From Microvirga arabica (GTDB lineage: Bacteria; Pseudomonadota; Alphaproteobacteria; Rhizobiales; Beijerinckiaceae), in contig NZ_JAFBID010000048.1 in assembly GCF_016811235.1 (NCBI RefSeq), positions 1 through 46,983 on the forward strand: DNA of 46,983 nt, given 5' to 3'. Made by a program: the position numbers and the translations under genes. Shown here in pieces: positions 36,155-46,321 of this stretch. Every line of letters starts with the position of its first letter. The first letter of the stretch is position 1. Under the pieces are notes generated by a model. That model made no database searches. It was not told the origin of the DNA and saw only the letters and a list, made by a program, of their open reading frames with translations.

Positions 36155-36691
36155 ATGACCATTCCGAACATCATCACCATCGGCCGCCTCATCATCGTGC
36201 CCATCGTGATCGTCATGATCATGCAGCAGCGGTGGGTTGCGGCCTTCGTCCTGTTCGTGGTGGCAGGCGTCTCGGATGCGGTGGACGGGTTCATTGCCCG
36301 CCGGTTCGATATGCGGAGCGAGTTCGGAGCCTATATCGACCCCATCGCCGACAAGGCGCTCCTGGTCTCCATCTACGTGACGCTCGCCATCGTGGGAGCC
36401 ATCCCGAGCTGGCTGGCCATCATCGTGGTGTCCCGGGACGTGATGATCGTCGCTGCCGTGCTCCTGTCCTGGGTCATGAGCCGCCCGGTCGAAATTAAGC
36501 CGCTCCTTGTCAGCAAGCTGAACACGGGCGCGCAGATTGCGTTTGCGGCCTTCGCGCTCGCGGCCAATGCCTTCGGGGCCGAACTCGCCGGGCTCGAGGA
36601 TGTTGCCATGTTGCTGGTGGCCACCTTGACCATAGCCTCGGCCGGTGCCTATCTCGGCGGCTGGCTGCGGCACATGGGTGTCGAGAGCTAA
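36155..36691 (+). CDS. CDP-alcohol phosphatidyltransferase family protein
   Basis: 178-residue membrane enzyme that condenses a CDP-activated lipid with an alcohol. The family signature D-x2-DG-x2-AR-x8-G-x3-D-x3-D is intact (DAVDGFIARR, then EFGAYIDPIADK). Begins MTIPNIITIGRLIIVPIVIV, with further helices after it. Length and N-terminus suit a PgsA-like or cardiolipin synthase-like enzyme, but the alcohol is not known. Start chosen at 36155; the frame is open from 35990 through repeat DNA. First of a plus-strand run to 42888. Confidence 0.88.
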   Translation: MTIPNIITIGRLIIVPIVIVMIMQQRWVAAFVLFVVAGVSDAVDGFIARRFDMRSEFGAYIDPIADKALLVSIYVTLAIVGAIPSWLAIIVVSRDVMIVAAVLLSWVMSRPVEIKPLLVSKLNTGAQIAFAAFALAANAFGAELAGLEDVAMLLVATLTIASAGAYLGGWLRHMGVES

Positions 36692-36706
36692 CGGTGTGAG
36701 GGGCCG

Positions 36707-37822
36707 ATGACGGTTCAACGGCAGATCGGGTTCTGGATTGCGGCGCTGGTCGTCGCGGTGCTGCTGCTGTTCGTGCTGCGCGGTATCCTGCTGCCCTTCG
36801 TGGCGGGCTTCGCATTGGCCTATCTGCTCGATCCCCTGGCCGACCGGATGCAGAAGATCGGCGTCGGGCGCCTGGGCGCCAGCCTGCTGATCCTCGTCCT
36901 GTTCGTGCTCATCTTCATCATCGCCCTGATGATCCTGGTGCCCTTCGCGGCCCAGCAGGTGGGGGCCTTCGTGGAGAGGCTGCCCGGCTATGTGGCCCGG
37001 CTTCAGGAGCTCGGGGCCGAGCAGCTCGGCCCGCTCATCCGCCGCCTCGGCATCGAGGAGGTGCTGCCCGCCGCTCCTCCCTCCGTCGGCAACCTGATCA
37101 GCCAGGGCGTCGCCTGGATGACCACCTTCCTCCAGGGGCTGTGGTCCGGCGGGCAGGCGCTGATCGGCATCTTCTCCCTGCTGGTGGTGACCCCGGTGGT
37201 GGCCTTCTACATGCTGGTCGACTGGGACCGCATGGTCAGAACCGTCGATTCCTGGATGCCCATGAGCCACCGGGACACAATCCGCGCCATCGCCCGCGAC
37301 ATCGACCGGGCAATCGCCGGCTTCGTGCGCGGGCAGGCCCTGGTGTGCCTCATCCTCGGCACCTTCTATGCGGTGAGCCTCGCCCTCATCGGGCTCAATT
37401 TCGGGGCGCTCATCGGCATGACGGCGGGCGTCCTGAGCTTCATCCCCTATGTGGGCTCGCTCACCGGCCTCATTCTGTCCGTGGGTGTCGCCATCGTGCA
37501 GTTCTGGCCGGATTGGACCATGATCGCCGCGACGCTCGGCATCTTCATCTTCGGCCAGTTTGTGGAGGGCAACATCCTGTCGCCCAAGCTGGTGGGCGAC
37601 TCGGTCGGCCTGCACCCGGTCTGGCTGATGTTCGCGCTCGTCGCCTTCGGCGCGCTCTTCGGCTTCGTCGGCCTGCTGCTCGCGGTGCCGCTCGCGGCCG
37701 CCGTGGGCGTCATCGCGCGCTTTGCCCTGCGCCAGTATCTCGCCAGCCCGCTCTACCGGGGGGCGGATCCGGTGATCCTCAAGCCCCGCATCGAGATCGA
37801 CAAGGCCAATCGCGATGCCTGA
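36707..37822 (+). CDS. AI-2E family transporter (PerM/UPF0118-like permease)
   Basis: 371-residue membrane protein of the AI-2 exporter superfamily. N-terminal helices (WIAALVVAVLLLFVLRGILLP), a long periplasmic-type helical insert at about 80-150, and the conserved C-terminal IPYVGSLTGLILSV, FGQFVEGNILSPKLVGDSVGLHP and FGALFGFVGLLLAVPLAA. Substrate uncertain; family names in such loci (perM) do not imply AI-2. Starts 15 bp after the phosphatidyltransferase and overlaps the hdaA start by eight bases. Confidence 0.9.
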   Translation: MTVQRQIGFWIAALVVAVLLLFVLRGILLPFVAGFALAYLLDPLADRMQKIGVGRLGASLLILVLFVLIFIIALMILVPFAAQQVGAFVERLPGYVARLQELGAEQLGPLIRRLGIEEVLPAAPPSVGNLISQGVAWMTTFLQGLWSGGQALIGIFSLLVVTPVVAFYMLVDWDRMVRTVDSWMPMSHRDTIRAIARDIDRAIAGFVRGQALVCLILGTFYAVSLALIGLNFGALIGMTAGVLSFIPYVGSLTGLILSVGVAIVQFWPDWTMIAATLGIFIFGQFVEGNILSPKLVGDSVGLHPVWLMFALVAFGALFGFVGLLLAVPLAAAVGVIARFALRQYLASPLYRGADPVILKPRIEIDKANRDA

Positions 37823-38507
37823 GGCCCCCAAGCAGCTGGCCTTCGACCTTCCCCTGGATCCCCGCTTCGGAGCCGAGGACTTCCTCGTCAGCCCCTCCAA
37901 CGAGCAGGCCTACGGCCTCATCGAGAGCTGGCCCGACTGGCCCGATACCATCCTCCTGCTCGTCGGCCCCAGGGGCAGCGGCAAGAGCCACCTGGCGTCC
38001 ATCTGGGCCACGAACGCCCACGCCTGGACCGTCGATGCGGCGGCGATCACACACGACAAGGTCCCGCACCTCGTGTCGAACGGTGCCCTCGCCATCGAGG
38101 ACATGGATGAGGCTGAGCGCGATGAGCCGGCCCTGTTTCACCTGCTGAACCTGGCCAGGGAGAAGAAGGCTTCCCTGCTGATCACCTGCGAGACCCCGCC
38201 CGACCGCTGGGGTTTGAAAACCCCCGACCTCCTGTCCCGTTTGCGGCTGGCGCCGAGCACCACCCTGGACGCGCCGGACGATGCCCTCCTCAAGGCTGTG
38301 CTGGTGAAGCTGTTCGTGGACAGGCAACTCGTGGTCGACACCTCCGTTGTCGACTATATTGCTTTGCGGATCGAACGCTCGCTCGCCAAGGCCTCCGAGA
38401 TCGTGGCTCTCCTGGACCGGGAGGCCCTGAGCCGGGGCCGGCGCGTCTCGCGGGCCATCGCGGCCGAGATCCTAGGCGCCGCGCAGGAAACGGATGAGAA
38501 CGAGTGA
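37815..38507 (+). CDS. hdaA: DnaA-related regulatory protein HdaA (Hda homologue)
   Basis: 230-residue AAA+ protein that, with the DNA-bound beta clamp, stimulates hydrolysis of DnaA-ATP to stop over-initiation. The N-terminal KQLAFDLPL (6-14) fits the clamp-binding QLxLxL motif; P-loop GPRGSGKS is at 51-58; IEDMDE is Walker B and [11 protein letters not shown] the sensor/arginine region. Overlaps the upstream permease by eight bases and the ppk start by four. The neighbourhood purMN-permease-hdaA-ppk-ppx is typical of Rhizobiales. Confidence 0.92.
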   Translation: MPEAPKQLAFDLPLDPRFGAEDFLVSPSNEQAYGLIESWPDWPDTILLLVGPRGSGKSHLASIWATNAHAWTVDAAAITHDKVPHLVSNGALAIEDMDEAERDEPALFHLLNLAREKKASLLITCETPPDRWGLKTPDLLSRLRLAPSTTLDAPDDALLKAVLVKLFVDRQLVVDTSVVDYIALRIERSLAKASEIVALLDREALSRGRRVSRAIAAEILGAAQETDENE

Positions 38508-40822
38508 AGCCAGATACTGACGCCTTGTTGTCGAACCGTCGTGAAACCGTCACGAAGCCCAGAGCAAAACGAGCGCCGAGGAAGGAAGCGGCGGAGAACG
38601 AGGTGCGCAGCGCGATTGCCCTGAAAGAGGTGGAGACCGTCAGCGAGGCCCCGCTGCCCAAGGCTCCGCCGGATATCGAGCTGGACGGCGCGGCCCTGCG
38701 CAAGTTCCCGCAGCGCTTCATCAACCGGGAGCTGTCCTGGCTGCAGTTCAACCGCCGGGTGCTGGAGGAGGCCTCGAACGGCCACCACCCGCTCCTCGAG
38801 CAGCTGCGCTTTCTCTCGATCTCGGCCGAGAACCTGGACGAGTTCTTCATGGTCCGCGTGGCGGGCCTGCGCGGCCAGGTCCGGTCCGGCGTCGCGACCA
38901 TGTCGCAGGACGGGCTCTCGCCGCAGGAGCAGCTGGCGAAGATCTCCGTGGCGGTGTCGAACCTCGCCTCCGACCAGCAGAGGCGCTGGCGCGAGCTCCG
39001 GGACACGGTGCTGGAAGAGGGGATCGTTCTCGTCGAAGGGGCCGGCCTGACGAAGGCCGAGGCGTCCTGGCTCGAGGATTATTTCCTCAACCACGTCTTC
39101 CCGGTGCTGACGCCGCTCGCCATCGATCCGGCGCATCCGTTCCCGTTCATCCCCAATCTCGGCTCCTCCATCGCCCTGAAGCTGGTGCGCCAGAGCGACG
39201 GCAAGGTGCTGAACGCCCTGATCCGCCTGCCGTCGCGCGGCGAACGCTTCATCCGCCTGCCGGATTTCGCCGAGACCGGCGCCACCCGGTTCATCGCCCT
39301 GGAGCAGATGATCGTGCTCTTCACGAGCCGCCTGTTCCCCGGTTACGACGTGCAGGGGCAGGGCGCGTTCCGGGTGATCCGCGATTCCGATATCGAGGTC
39401 GAGGAAGAGGCCGAGGATCTGGTGCGCCTGTTCGAGACGGCGCTCAAGCAGCGCCGCCGCGGCAGCGTGATCCGCCTGGAGGTCGAAGCGGCCATGCCCG
39501 AGGACCTGCGCCTCTTCGTGGCCGAGGAATCGGAGGTCTCCCCCGACGAGGTCTTCATGGTCGAAGGCATGATGGGCTTGCGCGACCTGTCGCAGCTCGT
39601 GGCGCTGGAGCGGCCCGACCTCAAGTTCAAGCCGTACAATCCGCGCTTCCCGGAGCGCATCCGCGAGCACAGCGGCGATTGCTTTGCGGCCATCCGCGAG
39701 AAGGACATCATCGTCCACCACCCTTACGAATCCTTCGACGCGGTGGTGCAGTTCCTGCATCAGGCGGCCCGCGACCCGAACGTGGTCGCGATCAAGCAGA
39801 CGCTCTATCGCACGTCGTCCAACTCGCCCATCGTGGCGGCGCTGGCCGAAGCGGCCGAGGCCGGAAAATCCGTGACCGCCCTCGTGGAGCTGAAGGCGCG
39901 GTTCGACGAGGAGGCCAATATCCGCTGGGCGCGCGACCTGGAGCGCGCCGGTGCCCAGGTGGTGTTCGGCTTCATCGAGCTGAAGACCCACGCCAAGCTG
40001 TCCATGGTGGTGCGCCGCGAAGGCAGCCAGCTCATCACCTATTGCCACGTGGGCACCGGCAACTACCACCCAATCACGGCCCGCATCTACACGGACCTGT
40101 CCTATTTCACTGCCGATCCGGCCATCGGCCGCGACGTGTCGCGCATCTTCAACTACGTCACCGGCTATGCGGAACCGGCGGAGTTGGAGCGCATGGCGGT
40201 CTCGCCGCTCACCCTCAAGAAGCGCCTGCTCCAGCACATCGAGGAGGAGATCGCCCACGCCAAGGCAGGGCGGCCCGGCGCGATCTGGGGCAAGTGCAAC
40301 TCGCTCGTCGATCCCGTCATCATCGACGCGCTCTACGACGCATCCGCCGCCGGCGTGCAGATCGACCTCATCGTGCGCGGCATCTGCTGCCTGCGTCCCG
40401 GCATCAAGGGCTTGTCGGAGAACATCCGGGTCAAGTCCATCGTCGGGCGCTTCCTGGAGCACACCCGCATCTATGCCTTCGGCAACGGGCACGGCATGCC
40501 CAACCCCAAGGCCCACGTGTACATCTCGTCGGCCGATCTCATGTCGCGCAACCTCGATCGCCGCGTCGAGGCGCTGATGCCGATCGTCAACACCACGGTG
40601 CACCAGCAGGTGCTCGACCAGATCATGCTCGCCAACCTGCTCGACAACGAGCAGAGCTGGACGGTACTCCCCGACGGAACGAGTCAGCGGGTGGTGCCCT
40701 CCAAAGGCGAGGAACCATTCAACGCACACAAGTATTTCATGACGAACCCGAGTCTCTCAGGCCGTGGCAAATCCCTCAAGACATCCAGCCCCAAAGCGCT
40801 CGCCAAGCGCGGGCAGCGCTAG
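38504..40822 (+). CDS. ppk: Polyphosphate kinase 1
   Basis: 772 residues. Makes polyphosphate from ATP. After a basic 60-residue leader the N domain starts ([20 protein letters not shown]); catalytic His496 lies in ELKTHAKLS and His515 in [10 protein letters not shown], with [17 protein letters not shown] and [15 protein letters not shown] later. Starts GTG at 38504 in ATGA-like overlap with the hdaA stop (GTGA). The leader ([17 protein letters not shown]) is longer and more basic than in most PPK1 proteins; an internal start is possible. Confidence 0.95.
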   Translation: MKPDTDALLSNRRETVTKPRAKRAPRKEAAENEVRSAIALKEVETVSEAPLPKAPPDIELDGAALRKFPQRFINRELSWLQFNRRVLEEASNGHHPLLEQLRFLSISAENLDEFFMVRVAGLRGQVRSGVATMSQDGLSPQEQLAKISVAVSNLASDQQRRWRELRDTVLEEGIVLVEGAGLTKAEASWLEDYFLNHVFPVLTPLAIDPAHPFPFIPNLGSSIALKLVRQSDGKVLNALIRLPSRGERFIRLPDFAETGATRFIALEQMIVLFTSRLFPGYDVQGQGAFRVIRDSDIEVEEEAEDLVRLFETALKQRRRGSVIRLEVEAAMPEDLRLFVAEESEVSPDEVFMVEGMMGLRDLSQLVALERPDLKFKPYNPRFPERIREHSGDCFAAIREKDIIVHHPYESFDAVVQFLHQAARDPNVVAIKQTLYRTSSNSPIVAALAEAAEAGKSVTALVELKARFDEEANIRWARDLERAGAQVVFGFIELKTHAKLSMVVRREGSQLITYCHVGTGNYHPITARIYTDLSYFTADPAIGRDVSRIFNYVTGYAEPAELERMAVSPLTLKKRLLQHIEEEIAHAKAGRPGAIWGKCNSLVDPVIIDALYDASAAGVQIDLIVRGICCLRPGIKGLSENIRVKSIVGRFLEHTRIYAFGNGHGMPNPKAHVYISSADLMSRNLDRRVEALMPIVNTTVHQQVLDQIMLANLLDNEQSWTVLPDGTSQRVVPSKGEEPFNAHKYFMTNPSLSGRGKSLKTSSPKALAKRGQR

Positions 40823-40823
40823 C

Positions 40824-42344
40824 ATGCCGGCGCTCAGCTTCGAGGCTCCGGGGCGGCTCAAGCTCGGCCGTCCGGTGGCGATCATCGACATCGGCTCCAA
40901 CTCCGTGCGTCTCGTGGCCTATGAGGGCCTCTCCCGCGCCGTCACGCCGATCTACAACGAAAAGGTTCTGTGCGGTCTCGGCCGCCATGTGGCGACCACC
41001 GGCCGCCTCGACGAGGAGGCGGTCGACCGAGCCCTGCGGGCGCTCGCGCGGTTCCGCGTTCTCTGCGACACGATGAACGTGTCCGACATCTTCGTGCTCG
41101 CCACCGCGGCCGCGCGCGATGCCTCCAACGGTCCGGCCTTCCTGGAGGCCGCCGCGAAGGCCTGCGGCCAGCCGATCAGCCTGTTGTCCGGCGCCGAGGA
41201 GGCGCGCGCTTCGGCGCTCGGCGTCATCGCGGGCTTTCACGATCCGGACGGCATCGTCGGCGACATGGGCGGCGGCAGCCTGGAACTGGTGGACGTGCGC
41301 GGCTCGCAGGTGGGGCAGGGCATCACCATGCCGCTCGGCGGTCTCGCCCTGCAGGATGTCAGCGGCGGCTCGTTGAAAAAAGCCCAAAGGATCGTGCGTG
41401 AAGCGCTTGAGCGCGCACCGGAATATCTCGAAAACCTGCATGGCCGCACCTTCTATGCGGTGGGCGGCACCTGGCGTGCGCTCGCCAAGCTGCACCAGGC
41501 GGCGCGGGACTACCCGCTCCACGTGATGCACGGCTATCTCATCGAACCTGACGACGGTCTCGACTTCCTGCGCCTCGTCGAGGAGGCCGATGCCAAGACG
41601 CTGAAGGATATCGAGAGCGTTTCAGAGGCCCGCCGCCCGCTGCTCGCCTACGGGGCCATGGTGCTGGAGGAGATCATCCGCCTTGGACAGCCGATCGAAG
41701 TCGCAATCTCGGCCTTCGGCGTGCGCGAGGGCGTGCTGTTCGACAAGCTCGATGCCGCGACGCGCGAGCGCGATCCGTTGATCGCTGCCGCCAGCGACCT
41801 CAACCTCCTGCGCTCCCGCTCGCCGCGCCACGGCGAGGAGCTGTGCCAGTGGACCGAGGCCTTCATCCGGAGCCTCGGCCTGCCCGAGGTGGAATACGAC
41901 ATCCGCCTGCGCCGTGCGGCCTGCCTGCTCGCCGATATCGGTTGGCGCGCCCATCCCGACTACCGGGGCGAGCAGAGCCTCAACCTCATCGCCTACGGGG
42001 CCTTCGCCGGGCTCGACCATCCGGGCCGCGCCTATCTCGCCCTGTCGATCTTCTTCCGGCACGAGGGGCTATCGCCGGACAAGGTGGGCTCCCGCATCAA
42101 GACGCTCGCGGGCCCGCGCCTCCTGGAGCGCGCCCGCCTGCTCGCGGCGCTCATGCGCGTGGCCTATCCGGTCTCGGTCGCCATGGAGGGCGTGCTGCCG
42201 CAGGTGCCCCTGCTCGCCCGGGGCAACCAGATCGTGCTGCAGCTGCCGGCCCACCTGGAGCCGCTCGCCAACGAACGCCTCATGGGCCGCATGCGCGGCT
42301 TGGGCAAGCTTCTGAACATGGATACCGTGATCGAGATCGTGTGA
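40824..42344 (+). CDS. ppx: Exopolyphosphatase / Ppx-GppA family phosphatase
   Basis: 506 residues. Actin-like fold: phosphate-1 motif VAIIDIGSNSVRLVAYE (about 18-34) and phosphate-2 GDMGGGSLELVD (146-157), then an HD-type helical C-terminal half. Hydrolyses polyphosphate or pppGpp. The ATG at 40824 follows the ppk stop by one base (TAGC-ATG), so the polyphosphate synthesis and breakdown enzymes share one transcript. A shadow extension of the frame begins at 40764. Confidence 0.95.
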   Translation: MPALSFEAPGRLKLGRPVAIIDIGSNSVRLVAYEGLSRAVTPIYNEKVLCGLGRHVATTGRLDEEAVDRALRALARFRVLCDTMNVSDIFVLATAAARDASNGPAFLEAAAKACGQPISLLSGAEEARASALGVIAGFHDPDGIVGDMGGGSLELVDVRGSQVGQGITMPLGGLALQDVSGGSLKKAQRIVREALERAPEYLENLHGRTFYAVGGTWRALAKLHQAARDYPLHVMHGYLIEPDDGLDFLRLVEEADAKTLKDIESVSEARRPLLAYGAMVLEEIIRLGQPIEVAISAFGVREGVLFDKLDAATRERDPLIAAASDLNLLRSRSPRHGEELCQWTEAFIRSLGLPEVEYDIRLRRAACLLADIGWRAHPDYRGEQSLNLIAYGAFAGLDHPGRAYLALSIFFRHEGLSPDKVGSRIKTLAGPRLLERARLLAALMRVAYPVSVAMEGVLPQVPLLARGNQIVLQLPAHLEPLANERLMGRMRGLGKLLNMDTVIEIV

Positions 42345-42348
42345 GCCG

Positions 42349-42888
42349 ATGGCCGAGATCAAGACCACGGCCTCGCGCATCGTCTACGAGAACCGCTGGA
42401 TGCGCGTGCGCGAAGACGCCATCGAGCGACAGGACGGCTCGGCGGGAATCTACGGCGTCGTCGAGAAGGCGGATTTCGCCGTCATCGTGCCCCTCGACAA
42501 CGGCCTGATCCACCTAGTGGAGCAGTATCGTTATGCCGTGCAGGGCCGCTACTGGGAGCTGCCGCAGGGGTCATGGGAGAACGCACCCGGCACCGATCCG
42601 CTGGACCTCGCCCGGGCCGAACTGCGCGAGGAGACGGGGCTGACGGCCGCTAGCATGACCCATGTGGGCCATCTGTTCGAATGCTACGGCCACTCGACCC
42701 AGGGCTACCACATCTATCTGGCGCAAGGACTTCAGGCGGGCGAAGCGCAGCGCGAGGCATCCGAGCAGGACATGGTGAGCCGCGCGTTCCCGGTTGCAGA
42801 GGTGCTGGCGATGATCACCGAAGGAGTGATCAAGGATTCAGCCACCGTTGCTGCCTTGGGAATGCTGCGGCTGAAGGAGCTGATCTAG
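42349..42888 (+). CDS. NUDIX hydrolase, ADP-ribose pyrophosphatase-like
   Basis: 179 residues. N-terminal region IVYENRWMRVREDAIERQDG and VVEKADFAVIVPLDN, central IHLVEQYRYAV..WELPQGSWE, and Nudix box end AELREETGL; the usual Arg before EL is Ala here, an accepted variant. Typical of ADP-ribose or nucleotide-sugar pyrophosphatases. Begins four bases after the ppx stop and is the last gene of the run started by the phosphatidyltransferase. Confidence 0.88.
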   Translation: MAEIKTTASRIVYENRWMRVREDAIERQDGSAGIYGVVEKADFAVIVPLDNGLIHLVEQYRYAVQGRYWELPQGSWENAPGTDPLDLARAELREETGLTAASMTHVGHLFECYGHSTQGYHIYLAQGLQAGEAQREASEQDMVSRAFPVAEVLAMITEGVIKDSATVAALGMLRLKELI

Positions 42889-43294
42889 AGCCATTTCGAA
42901 GGCTTTGGACCAAACGATTTCGCGGGCTGCGTTATACAGGGCGGCTGAGTTCAACGAAGAGCGGACAATGCGTTCACGATTGCCTCGAACAATCGAGTCG
43001 TACCGCTGAGGTTGCGCCAGTGATTCTGACGTAAAGTCAGGCTGAAGATATGTAACTATACATAGTCACATGCAACACAATGTGTGCTGACGCACAAGTC
43101 ACAAACAACGCTCCATGTCGTTTCATGCAGCTAAGCTTATGATAACTCTAGGTTAAGTTGCGACACTAACAATTTCATCACGGTGTTGATGAGCTAGGAA
43201 TACTTGTCGCTGCGATTTCCGTATGCATTAACGCCGATCCGCATTTTCAGAAATGCAAACACCAATTGTCATTTCGCATTGAGTGAGGATCAGC
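42889..43294. other. Leader and promoter region of the large RTX gene
   Basis: About 400 bp, AT-rich compared with the flanks from 43040 onward, no gene. Contains the dyad CTGACGTAAAGTCAG at 43026-43040, a 22-bp near-palindrome at 43050-43071 (ATGTAACTATA against CATAGTCACAT), and ACACAATGTGT at about 43075-43085. Such clustered dyads suggest transcription-factor binding sites for the RTX gene. Confidence 0.45.
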
Positions 43295-44989
43295 ATGACA
43301 TCCGGCCAAACCAACTTCGATGAACTTTCACGCCTGAATGCAGCAGGCGCTCTCGCAGCAACGCCGACACCCACAACAGGCAACGATGTGATCAATGGAT
43401 CGGATGATGCCGATGTGATTGATGGTCTTGCCGGACACGACACGATTTATGGACACGACGGGAACGATTCTCTCACCGGAGGCGAGGGCAATGACGTTCT
43501 GCATGGCGGCATGGGTAACGACACCCTTTTGGGCGGCGACAACAACGACGACACTCTCATCGGCGGCGCGGGTGCCGACAGGCTGGAAGGCGGCACGGGC
43601 GTCAGCTACAGAGACTATGTCTCGTATGAAACGGCCACGAGCGGTGTCGTGATCAACCTCAAGAACATCGCTGCAAATACCGGCGATGCCTTTGGAGATC
43701 AGTATCTCGATATCGAAGGATACATCGGCACGAACTTCAACGATCTGATCATCGGCAATGCCGGAAACCCCGATGGCAGAAGGCATTTCTTCTCGACTGG
43801 AGCTGGCAACGACACCGTGATCGGTGGATCGGGCTACGAGGCAATGGACGGCGGCGAGGGCGTCGACACAGTGTCGTATCAGTTCTCCGACAAAGGCGTT
43901 TCCGTCAGCCTCAATGCCGGAGGTGGCGGCAGCAACGATTCCCTGAACGATACCTGGATCAACTTCGAGAACGTCATCGGTACGGACTACAAGGACTCCC
44001 TCTCCGGCAATGCCAGCGACAACTACATCCAAGGCGGGAAAGGTGATGATCTTCTGGTCGGCTACGGCGGAAACGACACGCTCGACGGCGGCGAAGGAGC
44101 CGAGGATCTGCAGGGGATGAGCGGCAACGATACCTACATCATCGACAACGCAGCCGACTACATCCGCGAGGCGTCCGGAAACGGTTGGGACACCGCCATC
44201 GCGAGCACCTCTTACAGTCTACAATATGCCGAGGTCGAAGTGCTGCAGGCTGCGGCTGGTACAAGCCCGATCAACCTGACCGGCAATGAGTACACGCGCG
44301 TTATCGTTGGGAACGAGGGCAGCAACATCCTTCATGGCAAAGGCGGAGCCACCCGCATGGAAGGCGGCGGCGGCAACGACGTCTACTATGTGGACAATGT
44401 CGGCGACCAAGTGATCGACAGCAGCGGTTATGATGTCGTCTATGCTTCGACCACTTTCACCCTGAGCCCGGATTCGGATATCGAGTTCGTCTACTTGACC
44501 GGAAGCGCCGCCTCTCTCACCGGCAATAGCCATGACAACATCCTGCTCGGCACGGGTGCGAAGAACACGCTCAACGGCGGTGCAGGGCACGACAAGATCT
44601 ACGGCAAGGGCGGCAAGGATCTGGTGATCGGTGGATCGGGCAACGACAAGTTCATCTTCGACACCAAGTTCGCGAAGTCGAACGCGGACACGATCAAAGA
44701 CTTCAAGAGCTCGGCTGACGATCTGTGGCTGGAGAACTCCCTGTTCAAGTCCAACAAGTCGCTCTACGCCAGCATCAAGAAGGGCACCGAAAACAAGCCG
44801 CTCAAGCTGAAGAAGGCGTTCTTCACGGTGGGCGACAAAGCCAAAGACCGCGACGACTTCTTCGTCTACAACAAGAAGACGGGCGTGCTGTCCTATGACA
44901 AGGATGGTTCGGGTTCTGCCGGCATGACCGAGATCGCCAAGCTCAGCAACAAGACCACGTTGAAGTACGCCGATCTCCTCTTCATCTGA
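43295..44989 (+). CDS. Large RTX calcium-binding protein
   Basis: 564 residues. Several blocks of glycine/aspartate nonapeptides: residues about 30-105 (GNDVINGSDDADVIDG and onward), about 165-195, 240-270 and 420-455, separated by beta-rich segments such as DTVSYQFSDKGVSVSLNAGG and DTAIASTSYSLQY. The C-terminal module (DTIKDFKSSADDLWLE, VYNKKTGVLSYDKDGSGS, KYADLLFI) is of the type I secretion kind and resembles that of the 12098 protein. ATG at 43295 with GAGG 8 bases upstream; a GTG at 43283 is also open. No enzyme domain and no exporter nearby. GC is lower than the flanks. Confidence 0.92.
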   Translation: MTSGQTNFDELSRLNAAGALAATPTPTTGNDVINGSDDADVIDGLAGHDTIYGHDGNDSLTGGEGNDVLHGGMGNDTLLGGDNNDDTLIGGAGADRLEGGTGVSYRDYVSYETATSGVVINLKNIAANTGDAFGDQYLDIEGYIGTNFNDLIIGNAGNPDGRRHFFSTGAGNDTVIGGSGYEAMDGGEGVDTVSYQFSDKGVSVSLNAGGGGSNDSLNDTWINFENVIGTDYKDSLSGNASDNYIQGGKGDDLLVGYGGNDTLDGGEGAEDLQGMSGNDTYIIDNAADYIREASGNGWDTAIASTSYSLQYAEVEVLQAAAGTSPINLTGNEYTRVIVGNEGSNILHGKGGATRMEGGGGNDVYYVDNVGDQVIDSSGYDVVYASTTFTLSPDSDIEFVYLTGSAASLTGNSHDNILLGTGAKNTLNGGAGHDKIYGKGGKDLVIGGSGNDKFIFDTKFAKSNADTIKDFKSSADDLWLENSLFKSNKSLYASIKKGTENKPLKLKKAFFTVGDKAKDRDDFFVYNKKTGVLSYDKDGSGSAGMTEIAKLSNKTTLKYADLLFI

Positions 44990-45012
44990 TCTCAAGCACG
45001 ATCAAACCAAAG

Positions 45013-45043
45013 AACCCCGCGGGAAGCCGCGGGGTTTTTGTTT
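45013..45043 (+). terminator. Rho-independent terminator after the RTX gene
   Basis: Perfect 10-bp stem AACCCCGCGG-GAAG-CCGCGGGGTT running into TTTTTGTTT. It could also serve the convergent rnd gene, because the minus strand reads AACCCCGCGG in the same stem preceded by As. Confidence 0.93.
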
Positions 45044-45072
45044 ATACAGAGAGATATAAGCCCGCTATGGCG

Positions 45073-46233
45073 TCAAGCCGCCCCAATCTCCCTGAGCTTC
45101 ACCCGCCCTCGCTCCAGCACCAGCCCGAGCTGACCGTTCTTGAGCGCCAGCGCCTTCTCGCCGAAGAGCTTGCGGCGCCAGCCGTGCAGCGACGGCACGT
45201 CCGCGTCGTCGCTGTCGGCGATGGCCTCCAGCTCCTCGACGGTGGCGATGATCTTGGGCGCAACACCTTCCTGCTCGGCCACGGCCTTGAGCAGGACCTT
45301 CAGCAGGTCGACCACGGAGCCGGTGTTGTTGCGGCCGCGGCTGCGCTCCGGCATGGGGATCGTGGCCGGATCGCGGGCGAGGGCCCGCTCAACGGCTTCG
45401 AGGATTTCGCCGCCGGTGCGGGAGCGCTCGAAGCCGTTGGGGATGGTGCGCAGGCGCCCGAGGGCCTCGACGCTGCGCGGCGCCGAAGTCGCGATGTCGA
45501 TCACCGCGTCGTCCTTGAGGATGCGCCCGCGGGGCACGTCGCGGCTCTGCGCCTCGCGCTCGCGCCAGGCCGTGACCTCCATGAGGATCGCAACCTCCTT
45601 CGACTTGCGCAGGCGTCCGGCGAGGCGGCGCCAGGCATTGTCGGGATTGGCCTGGTAGGTCTCGGGCGAGGTGAGGATCGACATCTCCTCGCCGAGCCAT
45701 TCGAGCCGGCCGTTCGCCTGCAGCTGGCTCACGAGAGCCTCGTAGACCTTCACCAGATGGGTGACGTCGGAGAGAGCGTAGGTGAGCTGCGCGTCCGAGA
45801 GCGGGCGGCGCGACCAGTCGGTGAAGCGGGAGGACTTGTCGATCTTCGCCTTGGCCAGATCGTTGGCCAGCTGCTCGTAGGAGACCGAGTCCCCGTAGCC
45901 GCACACCATGGCGGCCACCTGCGTGTCGAACAGCGGCTCGGGCACGATGCCGCCGAGATTCCAGATGATCTCCAGGTCCTGCCGGGCCGAGTGGAAGACC
46001 TTCACCACGTCCCGGTTCGCCATGAGCGCCATGAACGGCTCGAGGCTCATGCCCTCGGCGAGCGGGTCGATCAGGACCGCGTCTGCGGGATCGGGACCCG
46101 CCATCTGGATCAGGCAGAGCTTGGGGTAATAGGTGGTCTCGCGCAGGAACTCCGTGTCGACGGTGACGAACGGATGCTGGCTGAGGCGGCTGCAGGCGGC
46201 GGAAAGCGCGTCGGTGGAGGTGATCAGGTCCAT
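45073..46233 (-). CDS. rnd: Ribonuclease D
   Basis: 386-residue 3'-5' exoribonuclease that trims tRNA precursors. DEDDy catalytic motifs: Exo [11 protein letters not shown] (Asp26, Glu28), Exo [12 protein letters not shown], Exo [16 protein letters not shown]; an HRDC domain fills the C-terminal half ([18 protein letters not shown]). The ATG at 46233 gives the family start [10 protein letters not shown]; an ATG at 46251 would add six residues. In many Rhizobiales rnd follows ppx on the same strand; here it is inverted and separated by the RTX gene. Confidence 0.94.
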   Translation of the reverse strand: MDLITSTDALSAACSRLSQHPFVTVDTEFLRETTYYPKLCLIQMAGPDPADAVLIDPLAEGMSLEPFMALMANRDVVKVFHSARQDLEIIWNLGGIVPEPLFDTQVAAMVCGYGDSVSYEQLANDLAKAKIDKSSRFTDWSRRPLSDAQLTYALSDVTHLVKVYEALVSQLQANGRLEWLGEEMSILTSPETYQANPDNAWRRLAGRLRKSKEVAILMEVTAWREREAQSRDVPRGRILKDDAVIDIATSAPRSVEALGRLRTIPNGFERSRTGGEILEAVERALARDPATIPMPERSRGRNNTGSVVDLLKVLLKAVAEQEGVAPKIIATVEELEAIADSDDADVPSLHGWRRKLFGEKALALKNGQLGLVLERGRVKLREIGAA

Positions 46234-46321
46234 GAAGCGTTCATAACGCATCCTGGAAAGGCTCGCGAGTCCGTCCGCCAGCGATCCACCGCTTGCTCCA
46301 AACCCCCCATGACCGGGCAGG

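Noticed and set aside
35858..37900. 680-codon minus-strand open frame
   Set aside because: It covers the phosphatidyltransferase and permease genes on the other strand and has a His/Asp/Glu-rich composition typical of antisense reading.
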